From the NCBI GenBank assembly GCA_020881915.1, contig JAJFPB010000003.1, positions 1,736,001-1,800,000 on the forward strand: a DNA stretch of 64,000 nt, in the 5' to 3' direction. Shown here one piece after another: positions 11,487-21,330 of this stretch. This stretch comes from Paramyrothecium sp. XJ0827 (lineage: Eukaryota > Ascomycota > Sordariomycetes > Hypocreales > Stachybotryaceae). A program made the position numbers and the translations under genes. The stretch's first letter is position 1. Every line of letters starts with the position of its first letter. The notes below the pieces were generated by a model, which did not search any database, was not told where the DNA came from, and worked only from the letters and a program-made list of their open reading frames with translations.

Positions 11487-12539
11487 ATGTCTGGAGCTGC
11501 GGTACAGTACATGTACATGATTTAATATGCTTCATCGGCTGACGGGTGATTTAGGATCGCGAAGCCGTCTTCCCGACCCGGCAGTCGCTGGGTATAATGA
11601 AGGCCAAGCTCAAGGGTGCAGAGACAGGTCACAGTTTGTTGAAGAGGAAAAGCGAGGCTCTCACGAAGTAAGTGGCGACTTGAAGCTGTCAGTTTTTCAT
11701 GAGCTAATGTTGAGCATAGGCGTTTCCGCGGTGAGCTCTTCCACGATTGACGAACGTGTCCCAATACGAAACTGATGATGGCGCATTGTAGAGATCACGA
11801 GGCGAATCGATGAGGCCAAACGAAAGATGGGCCGGGTAATGCAGATTGCTGCCTTTTCTCTGGCCGAAGTAACTTATGCTGTCGGTGGCGACATTGGATA
11901 CCAAGTCCAGGAATCTGCCAAATCAGCTCGCTTCCGCATTCGTACCAAACAGGATAACGTGTCGGGCGTGCTCCTGCCCGCATATGAAAGCTACCTGACT
12001 GAAGGCAATAATGATTTCGGTCTGACTGGCCTAGGAAAAGGTGGCCAACAAGTTCAGCGGTGTCGAGAGACATACGCGAGAGCGGTCGAGGCTCTCGTGG
12101 AGCTGGCAAGTTTACAAACTGCCTTTGTCATTCTTGACGAAGTCATCAAGGTGGTCAACCGCCGAGGTATGTTATGTGACGATGGTTCGGGCGTTATACA
12201 TGATAAGCGCTGACATTAACAGTCAATGCCATCGAGCATGTCATTATCCCTCGAACAGAAAACACCATCAAATACATCAACTCAGAACTAGACGAGCTTG
12301 ACCGAGAAGAGTTCTATAGATTGAAAAAGGTAAGACCATGCTACATTCTGGGGGAATAATACACTGACGAAAGATTGTAGGTTGCAAACAAAAAGCAGAG
12401 AGACACTGCTGCAGCTGATGCCGAGATGAAAGCAAGGCGCCAAGCTGAAGCTGGTAAAGGTGTTCCGGAAAAGAGCACAGATGATGATGGACCGGCCGAT
12501 TTACTAGCCGCCGAGGACGATGAGGATGTCATCTTCTAG
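11487..12539 (+). CDS. VMA8: VMA8, V-type ATPase subunit D; six exons including an 11-nt exon
   Basis: Exons 11487-11501, 11555-11667, 11720-11730, 11792-12166, 12223-12329 and 12381-12539 give 259 residues, the usual family length. The product begins MSGAA-DREAVFPTRQSLGIMK, continues KAKLKGAETGHSLLKRKSEAL, then KRFREITRRIDEAKRKMG, and includes ELASLQTAFVILDEVIKVVNRR and NAIEHVIIPR. These are hallmark stretches of subunit D. This subunit forms the central rotor stalk of the V1 sector, coupling ATP hydrolysis to proton pumping at the vacuolar membrane. The exon at 11720-11730 is only 11 nt and encodes the RFR of KRFREI; both flanking introns (52 and 61 bp) have good donors (GTAAGT, GTGAGC) and branch sites. 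The C-terminus is acidic (DDDGPADLLAAEDDEDVIF). Confidence 0.96.
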
Positions 12540-12748
12540 GCTCTACCACTCCGGCTTGGTATTTCCAGTGGTTAGCTGTTGATCCCCAAGCACATATGTT
12601 GGTATCACACCGAATTTGTAACTAGCCTGTTTCCTGGTCTTTGCGCATTGTCTTTGGGCGTAAGACTCACTGAACGCCGCATGTAGTATACAATATTATG
12701 CTTGATTTGGACCCAAGCACCTCAAAACTATCCAGGTCTCTCAATCCT

Positions 12749-13595
12749 TCATTGACGTTGGTACGTCACCTTGATCGTCTTATCCCCGAGACTCATTCCT
12801 GCTGTGTTCTCTTTTGCAGTAATAGCCCCCTGCTCCGTCTCGTACTCAACAAAGGCAATGCCACGCCTCCCAGGCACCAGTCTGACTTCGCGCAAGCCGT
12901 CGAAGCGACCAAAAACTGAGGTGAGTGCTTCGACACTGTAATCATCCGGCAGATTCTGCAAAAATAGAATCTTGTTTGGCGGCAAGTACTCGTCTGGGAT
13001 AACAGCAGTGTTTGCCACGCTGGTGGACTTCAGACCTGAAGATTTGACAGTCTTGCTCGGTCGAGAATCGTTCGCCGCGCCTGGTGCTCTCTTCAATTGT
13101 CTCTGCTCGTTCGCAGCTTCGAGGGCCCTCCGTTTGTCTAAATAAAGGTCATTTAGAGAAGAAGCCGACAAGGCGAACAATGATTCCACATACCTTTCTC
13201 GGCCTGCCGATGCCTCTTGTGACTTTCGAGGTCCTCATCGGTACCTTTCAACTCGACTGTTTTGTCACTCTTTGTCCGAGCCATAGCGACTCTCATTGGC
13301 TTCCCGAAAAGTTCGAACCCTTGAATCTCTTCAACGGCTTTCTGGGCGCTGTCAGGGTCGTCAAAGACAATAAAAGCCTGGCCCTTTGCCTTGATATTTT
13401 TCTTGATTACGACATCGACGACATTGCCGAATTCGCTGAACACGGTTCGAAGGGACTCATGAAGCTGCTCGAGTTTGACTCGCTCCTCTAGGTTTTGTAC
13501 GTAGACACTATTTCAGCACCAAGTCAGCCAGTGAGCCAGCGTAACGTGTCGGAGTGCAATGACACGCACGTGGAGATAGGCGGCGAGGTCGTCAT
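12749..13595 (-). CDS. U1A/U2B''-type snRNP protein with two RRM domains
   Basis: Exons 13595-13570, 13507-13194 and 13137-12749 give 242 residues; phases agree and the introns are 62 and 56 bp. The first exon is only 26 nt (MTTSPPIS) and joins to TVYVQNLEERVKLEQL, the U1A/U2B'' family opening. RRM1 spans about residues 9-90, with RNP2 VYVQNL and an RNP1-like GQAFIVFDD. A lysine/glutamine-rich linker (KRRALEAANEQRQLKR) follows, then RRM2 from about 165 to the end (KILFLQNLPDD ... RRGIAFVEYE). Such proteins bind U1 stem-loop II or U2 stem-loop IV in the spliceosome. Yeast has separate MUD1 and MSL1; from this window I cannot say whether this protein serves one or both snRNPs, so no symbol is given. 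Confidence 0.93.
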
Positions 13596-15539
13596 TATGC
13601 TAGCTGCAATGACTGAAGCACCCAGGGTGATAGTTTTGAAGGGGGAAGATCGTAAGGAGGCAGGAAAAATCAAACAGAGAGGATAATGTGCAGATCAAGG
13701 GTTCATGTCTGATGCATGTGTGTTGCACTGAGACCCTGAGAGACGATTCGTTGATCGTCACAATGCTCTCGCGTGCCCGGAACAAAGTTGATCCGCTGCT
13801 CAGCTACCTACCTGGGACATCAAGGTTGGGAATGTAATAATAGGCCTCGACTGTCAGCGTCCCACAGGATGCACCACTGAAACATAACGAAAAGGGTGAG
13901 GCTTGTCTGTCTCGGCATACGGCTTCTACGTCATCCCATAGCCAGAATATGTCCCGACTCACGCCATTTTTGCGTCGACAGAGATGGACAGATTTACAAT
14001 GAAGATCAATGAACTACGATTGTCTGCTTCGGCATTTGGGACTGGCTCTTCCGTTTGGTGGACGGGAGGGTACAACGCGTTCCACGCATATCAGAAGTGT
14101 TCGCCTGTTGTCGGCTGCCAAAATGCGCTGTAAGTCCACTCGCCATGATCTTGATGTTGGCGTGAATTGAGACCTGTGCACGACCCTTTCTCCACGCCCT
14201 TGAACTGAAAGTGGAGTGGGGGTCACAATCGTCTCCTCTTTAAGATCATGACTGACATAAGTATGCGATATGACTGAAATGTGTGCTTAAATTATGAGAA
14301 TAATGGGTGAAAAGAAAAAGGGTAAAACGTGGCTCGCTCGAGTCATTGCCAAAGACGGCATTACAGGATGAGTGATGTGGTCGGATAAGGGTCACCCCGT
14401 GCGATTGACCCTCTCACTCTCAAGGCTTGGTATGGATCTTCCGCTGCTGTGGCCTCCTTCTGGCTTGAGTGACTCTTTCAAGACAAGAGTAACAATCGTC
14501 GTTCGAATAACGCGATGCGCCACTGGCACCGGAACGCTGTTGCATTCCACCCTTTTCCGAAGCTGCCCCGTCTGGGATACCGACCGCCCGGTATTTTGTG
14601 GGTCCATGTCTGCCGTCTACCGGCCCCACCTCGCCCTGCTCGACCTAGATTAGAACTCATCCAAGGCGATATGAGATATTCCCATCTGTAGCATAACCTT
14701 TCCTGTATTGTTTCTCCTGGCTTAATTCTAATGGCAACTCGCACGCATATTATGATGCTGTGCGCTGAGATTGCACATGCTGAAATGCCAGGAATCAAGC
14801 GCAGCGTTCACGGTCACGAACAACTACTGCCGGGTCATCCACCCACATATTTTCTATAGTACACACCCAAGTACAGAAATCAAGCTTGCGTTGAAATTTA
14901 CCAGGCTCTAGGGAGAAGGATCGGCAGGCGGTTTGCAAGGACAATGGTTCTCGCTTCTATGCCACACCTGCTCCTGTGGCCCACTTGACTGGCAGTCGTC
15001 GTGGTCTCGGTGCAAGACTTGTTTCACACATCCTAGCCTGCCACGATATCTCTTTCATTTTTGACGCCGTCTTTCGGTCAATAGGACATCCCATTAATGA
15101 TGCTATTGTTGAATGTCCGTCTGGATCGGCGCACATCAGTAACATTGGGTCCATGTTCCTCATTGCATAGTGTGCTGGGATGGCTATCTGTGAACCACCA
15201 TTCTTGTGCAGGGCGCGCCATGATAATGGACGCGATTGCCTCCTGCTTCCAGACTGGCATGTATTATACCGGGATATGTCGCGCTCCAAGGCTCACCAAT
15301 CAGATTTACCAATTTGACGATACTCTTCCACTTCCCTCGCCTGAATCCAAGTCTTTAAATGAAGGGACAGTTCACTTTTTGTGCAGCTTCAGTTTTATCA
15401 TATATCCCACATTTGGGCCAAAGCTGTTTGTGTATGACTTATTCGATTCCTGTTTTTGGTTGGGTTAGCAGGCCCTCGCATCAAATTGTTTCTCCAGCTT
15501 AGCTGTGTGTCCTGGTCGCTCGATGCGCCTACAGACAGT
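13596..15539. other. 1.9-kb divergent intergenic region before the adenylation-carrier enzyme
   Basis: No ORF with family features or matched splice sites is visible; short ORFs on the two strands contradict each other. The region should contain the promoters of the snRNP gene (minus) and the megaenzyme gene (plus). A pyrimidine-rich AT-leaning stretch at about 15,340-15,460 could be the core promoter or leader of the megaenzyme. I see no convincing paired operator for the nearby Zn2Cys6 regulator (CGG triplets in inverted pairs). Confidence 0.5.
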
Positions 15540-18500
15540 ATGGACCAACAATCGCTCTCTCAGGAGCAAATGAACTGTCTCCAAAAGCTTTACGCCGCAC
15601 CCTTGTCGGATGGTAAAGATAGTCAGGAACTCCAACTACTCAGATCAGAGTGTATCAACAAAGAGCTATTACTGTCCTCGATTCCGATCCCAAAGGAACC
15701 CTCCCATCGACCCCTACAGCTGCTGCACCACCTTCTTCAGGGGATTCCCGGTCCATGGCCCTCCATCGCACTTCTCCGATGTCATGTTCGTTTATGTAGA
15801 CTTCTACCGGAGGGCGCAAAATCCAACAAAAGCGAATGGAACAGGCTCCTAGAGGCGACAACGGGTCTTGTTAAGTGCTCTTATTCTTCCCTAGGTAACT
15901 TCATTGGCCAGGGACAACAACCAGCTCTTCGCACGACCAAGGCAGACAATTACATTACTCATGACGGACTGCGTAGAGTGGTGAAAGAGTTCCATCTACC
16001 ACTGAACAAGAGCAATGGGAAACCGGTTGTCGCTATTGCACTTCCTAACGGACCAGCGATGGCAGCAATGTGCATAGCTGTAATGACATATTACACGGCG
16101 GCTCCAATCAACCCAGCAGCCGGTCCCGAGCAATTCCGAGCCGATGTCATGCAGGCAGGGGCCAGGCTTATTCTGACATCAGGCGAGGACTACGAAAGAC
16201 TACGATTAAAGGAGCAATGGGTAGCTGACAACCATATCCAAGTAGTCCTACTAGACTGGTTGGGAGGCGACCAGCTGACACTTCGCATGGCTGATGGTCG
16301 TCTCTTGCCACAACCAGATGGAATGGAAATTGCCAACGGCGGGGACCATATCGGGTTGATTCTCTTTACAAGTGGGACGTCAGGGACCAAGAAAGTGGTA
16401 CCCTTGACAATTCATTCGATCGTTGCCGGAACTGTCTTCGTCATGGACTCTTGGGGGTTGACTTCGACGGACATATGTCTGAATATGATGCCATTATACC
16501 ATGTGTAAGTTGGTTACCTGCAATGATTCGTTGTTCTAATAAACTTTGGTGGTAGCGGTGGTCTGATTCGAAACATCTTTGCGCCTATCTTCTCGGGGGG
16601 TTCAACTGTATGTTGCCCGGCATTCGACCCGACCCTCTTCTGGGACGTTGTCCAAGAAATTCAACCCACTTGGTACTATGCATCGCCATCGATGCACTCC
16701 GTCATCCTCGCAGAAGCCGAAGCGCGACCAGAGGCTTTGCAAAAAAGCCGACTTCGACTTGTATGTAATGCAGCAGGAGGACTTCTTCCCTCTCTGGCAA
16801 ATCAGCTACGCGATACATTCGATTGTGTTGTTTTACCCAGCTATGGTATGACTGAGTAAGTATACCTCAAACCTTGTTGGATGCATAGTAACTCACAATC
16901 CACAGGTGCATGCCTATCTCAACACCCCCTTTAAATTATAAGCTGGATCGCGAAGGCACCTCTGGCTTAAGCACTGGCCCAGAACTCAAGATTCTTGATT
17001 GGTCAGAAAACAACGTTCCATCACATACAGTCGGCAGAGTTTGCGTTCGAGGCGAGCCAGTTTTCCCTGGCTATCTATTACCCGACGGATCATTCGATAG
17101 ATCTCCTTTTAACACGAATGGGTGGTTTGATACAGGAGATCTCGGCTATATGGACGATGATGGTTACCTCTATATAACAGGGAGAAGCAAGGAGGTGATC
17201 AATCGCGGTGGCGAGCTCATCTCGCCTTTTGAAGTTGAAAACGCCATAGTCTCGGCAGCGATGTCACCAAACTCGCCTATCAGTGGACGCGTTACTCAAG
17301 CTCTAGCGTTCTCGGTAGCGCACAACGTCCTTCAAGAGGTCGTTGCCGTGGTTCTCGTTACGCCGCGAAACACTCCTCGCGTTGATCTAAGATCTTTGCA
17401 TAATGCCTTGAGACTCTCCCTGCAACAGGTTAAGTGGCCAGTTCTGATCACCTATATGAATGACTTGCCAAAGAAGAACGGGAAAGTTCTCCGTATTAGA
17501 CTGGGCAATAGGTTGAGCTTGCCAGAACTCACTGACGATACACCTTACCTCCAGAGACACTGGCAAGCAACTTGTCCATCGCCAGACACTGACATCGCCG
17601 TCTGCATCAACGCTTCGCCTTGCGCCGTGGATTGCAGCGCAGTCTCTACGTGCATCGATGCTGTTACTCCACCGAGTACTGAGAATCATTGTTGGCGGAG
17701 TCCAGCAGACAGCAAGGTTGAGGCATTCTTGGCACCGTCGAAACGGCATTGTTCTACGAAGTTACCCACGACCGACAAAGTAAAGGAGCATCTGGCCGCT
17801 TCCATACATAATTACATGGTGCCCGAGGTGCTTCACCTATTGCCCACGCCACTGCCACGAAATGAGAAGCAAGGAGTGGATGAGTGCAAGCTACAAGAAT
17901 ATCTTGATGCGCTTATAGGTGCTTCCCTGAGAGAGCTGACAGCTACAACTGAGGGTCAGGTTACCAAGGCTTTTGCAGATATCCTGTCACGAGCACCGGC
18001 AGACATACCCTCAGATATCGATTTCTTCAGTCTCGGGGGTGATTCTCTCAGAGCGGGCCGATTGGTATCAGCCTTACGCTCGTTGTTCAATGTTCATCTT
18101 CCAATCAGCCTGGTCTTTAATGACGGGACGGTCGCCAGCATCGCTGCTCATATAGACAAAGTTGGCCACGAGGCGGGAGACGTTGAAGGTGACAACGAGC
18201 TCGTGGGCTGCACACAAACTCGGAGCTCAACGAATCCTTTTTTGATGGCTATGCAACTGATACCCCTTCTGGTGGTATACCCAGCCCGGCGTGGCTTCCA
18301 GTGGACCGTTTTTATGATGAGCCTCGCCTACACGCAGGCATGGCCGACGAACACTTCCGTCATTGGGAGGCTTCTGAATCTTACATTGTCAATCTTATTC
18401 GCCCGTATAGTCACTAGGTGTATAGCGCCATTTGCCGGTATCATAGCCAAATGGCTTATTGTTGGGCGTTATCACGAAGGACTCTATCCAATGTGGGGGC

Positions 18501-20716
18501 AATACCATTCACGGTGGTGGATGGTTGAGAAGATCGTGAGTATCTGTGGATTAGGCTTCTTTGGCCTCAACGACACTACCAAGAGTATCTATTATCGCCT
18601 GATGGGGGCTAAGATTGGCAAAAATGTCAAGTTTTCTGGGGCGACTCTTGGAGAGTGGGATCTTCTCGACATCCGGGACGGTGTTCAGCTTGAGAAATGC
18701 ACTTGCCGTCCCTTTGGGGGTGAGCGAAACACCTCCATGTATCTGGGAAGGATCCGTGTGGGGGAAAATGCATCAGTGGGCACTGCGTCAATCATTGCCC
18801 CAGGCTCCGACATCCCTCCCAATACTTGCATTGGCATCAACTCTTCCAGCTGGGAATTACAGGATGCCGAAGAGGCCAACCGTGATCTTGGTGCCAGCAG
18901 AAGACCACAGGCCCACTGGGTTCTCACCTGCCTATTGACCGGCCCCATTGCATTGATTGCGTGGTTTCTGTCAATAACACCATGGCTTGCCGGTCTGATC
19001 GGGATGGTCATACAGCAGCCGCTTGACAAACGATCTCCCCTTCGCGACATATTGGATTGGTTCACAGCCCCCGAGCGGGTCGGATTTCATTACCTTGCCC
19101 TAGTGTTGCGCTCTTCCCTATCGCCTTTCATATTATTCGCATTCACCATCCTCGTCAAAAAGACTCTGGATGTTCTGTTCGGCAATATGGAGGAAGGTAC
19201 CGCGAAAGGGCGTGGAACAATTGCTACCTGGAGAGCTGCGCTTCTGAAGACTCTCATGCCAGTGTCCAAGCTTCATGATGTGACTGGTATGTTTGGACAG
19301 CACTATGAAGCAACATCCATTGCCCTTCGTTTGCTAGGTGCGAAGGTTGGCAGACGTATTTACTGGCCCGGGACTGGCCCAAGCATTGAGGATTATCACC
19401 TACTGGATATTGGGGACGACGTTGTGTTTGGGAGTCGCGCTCACCTGATCACCTCCGATGGCATTGGTTCGGAAAAGATTACTGTAAAGAATCGAGCCAT
19501 GATCGCTGATAGGGTATGTCTTCTTCCGGGTGTCACCATTGGTGAGAGAACTACAATGGGATCTGGGGCTGTGACTCGGAGACGAAAGGATTATACATCT
19601 GACGGGGTCTATGTCGGCTCCAAACATGGCGACGCAGTGTGTCTGTCCACTGGCCGGCGTCATCCGGATGCTACAGCCAAAAGCCGACCTCGCATTCGTC
19701 ATATGAGCAGTGAGGACACCTTGACAGGTGAACGCGAGAACTCCAAAAGAACCCCATCTCGCTCGCCAATGCAACATATGAGCAGTGATGATACACTGGC
19801 CGAGACTCGCAAGTTGAGGAAAAAGCCTAGGAGCCAGGTTGCGGTGGACCCCATAATAACCTCGGACAGTGACACGGACGAAAGCGCAAAGAAATCATCC
19901 AATGACATTTCGCCTTTCGGACGTGCTTTCTACCTCGGGCTGGCACCTTACTACGTGCTTGGGCCCTTTGCCATTTTCTGTTACTCTGCTTTCCTGACTG
20001 TTTTCACCACATTCTACTGGAACATTCCAAGTATCGCCTCTATTCAATTGGTCAATTTGACCATGGCCCAGTTCTTACCTCCTGACGCAGGTCGTGCGAA
20101 AGAATTCATGTGGCTACTGTTGTTATCATGGGTGATCATTGCAATCATCACAACTACACAGGCGATACTAGCACTTGCAGTCATTATTGGTGCCAAATGG
20201 ATCCCGCTGGGCCGAAGACTACCAGGCAACTACAGTTGGGATCAATCTTCTTATTGTCAACGTTGGCAGGTCTTCCTGGCCATCGAAAAGCTTCGCCGAA
20301 ATTGTTATCGTGGCCATGGAATCCTGGGTATGCTCACTTGTACCAGCTGGATTGTGTACTATTTTCGAGCTCTTGGTGCCAATATCGGGAAAGACTGTGC
20401 CCTTTTCGTTAACGGTCAGCCTAGCCTCATGTTCACAGAGCCAGATTTGATCACCATGGGGGATCGAGTCGTTGTGGATGATGCCAGTGTTGTTGGGCAC
20501 ATTAACACCCGCGGCAAGTTTGACCTAAACAGGCTCGAGATAGGTCACAGGTGTGTGTTACGTACAGGGAGCAGACTACTTAGCGGAGCTACGATGAAAG
20601 ATGATAGTTGCCTCTTGGAACATACACTTATTATGAGTGGAGACGTGGTCAACGCCAAGGACACGATGCAAGGCTGGCCGGCCGGAAGATTCCGAGGTAG
20701 TCGGCTACTAAAGTAG
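15540..20716 (+). CDS. Adenylation-carrier enzyme with three membrane/beta-helix modules (NRPS-like, Pls-type architecture)
   Basis: Exons 15540-16504, 16556-16855 and 16906-20716 (introns 51 and 50 bp) encode 1,691 residues. The adenylate-forming domain spans about residues 120-620: A3 FTSGTSGTKK at 276-285, A5 YGMTEC at 418-423, A7 GWFDTGD at 494-500, and A10 NGKVLR with Lys615. After it comes an extra A-domain-C-terminus-like stretch (YMVPEVLHLLPTPLPRN, about 725-741), then a carrier domain with LGGDSL (Ser802 is the phosphopantetheine site). The rest is three repeats of hydrophobic helices plus left-handed beta-helix hexapeptides, beginning GAKIGKNVKF (about 989), GAKVGRRIYW (about 1233) and GANIGKDCAL (about 1579). 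This A-T-(TM/beta-helix)x3 order is that of bacterial epsilon-poly-L-lysine synthetase-like proteins. There is no condensation or thioesterase domain. The core resembles acyl-CoA ligases more than typical amino-acid A domains, so the substrate is open. It is probably membrane-bound and needs a PPTase. An ATG at 15540 is chosen; no earlier in-frame ATG exists. Confidence 0.88.
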
Positions 20717-21048
20717 GGAATTAAAAATACTTTATTAGGAAATATTAAGAAACAAAATAATTACCTAATTAACTAGATTTCCTATAAATAAGAGCTTTTA
20801 GAAATAATTTAGTATTTAATTATTAAATAATTTATAAAATATTTAAGATATTATTTTCTAAATTTATTAAAGTAAAAATACTAAGAAATTTAATTTAATA
20901 TTAAATAATAATCTTATAGCTAAGTAATAATTATAATTATATCTTACCTAATAATAAGATTCTTCTTATTAATTTCTAAAGTTAAATAAACCTTCTAGGC
21001 ATTATTAAGGAACAATAGCATGCAACTTGTTAATCTGCATAGTTCTTC
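20717..21048. other. Short AT-rich island between the megaenzyme stop and tRNA-Lys
   Basis: Right after the stop codon the DNA turns into about 285 bp of AT-rich sequence of the same texture as the large block after 24,150 (TTAATTA/ATTAATA words, no CpG). It is probably a mutated repeat fragment inserted next to the tRNA. I recognise no ends or duplication. Confidence 0.6.
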
Positions 21049-21122
21049 GCTCTGGTGACGCAATTGGTTAGCGTGTAAGGCTTTTAACCTTAAAGTTGGG
21101 GGTTCGAGTCCCTCCCAGAGCG
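21049..21122 (+). tRNA. tRNA-Lys (anticodon UUU), no intron
   Basis: The acceptor arm GCTCTGG pairs with CCAGAGC. The D arm is ACGC...GCGT around AATTGGTTA, and the anticodon stem is TAAGG/CCTTA with loop CTTTTAA, giving anticodon TTT. The T loop is TTCGAGT, and the gene ends with discriminator G at 21122. CCA is not encoded, as in eukaryotes, and is added by CCA1 (also in this window). Confidence 0.95.
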
Positions 21123-21132
21123 ACGATACGAC

Positions 21133-21137
21133 TTTTT
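21133..21137 (+). terminator. RNA polymerase III terminator of tRNA-Lys
   Basis: A TTTTT run begins 11 bases after the tRNA end. A longer T run follows at about 21,180-21,190. Confidence 0.7.
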
Positions 21138-21330
21138 CCTCCGTGTTTCCTCCGTGTTCATTGGCAAGGATTGATAATTATTTTTTTTTTTCCTACCTTC
21201 CTTCGATTAATGCTATTCGTAACTCCTAACTAGCTTTCTTATTGGCCCTGTCTTCTTCACTTATCCATACCGATACTGATCAAGTTTAGCCATCATCCCT
21301 TTTAGAAGGTCAAGCTAGCAGAACTGCATT

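Noticed and set aside
14372..15289. Overlapping short ORFs on both strands in the divergent intergenic region
   Set aside because: They contradict each other and show no motif, splice signal or start context.
15456..15539. Upstream extension of the adenylation-carrier gene
   Set aside because: The extension has no ATG, only a TTG at 15,456; the first ATG is at 15,540 and no splice signal forces an upstream exon.
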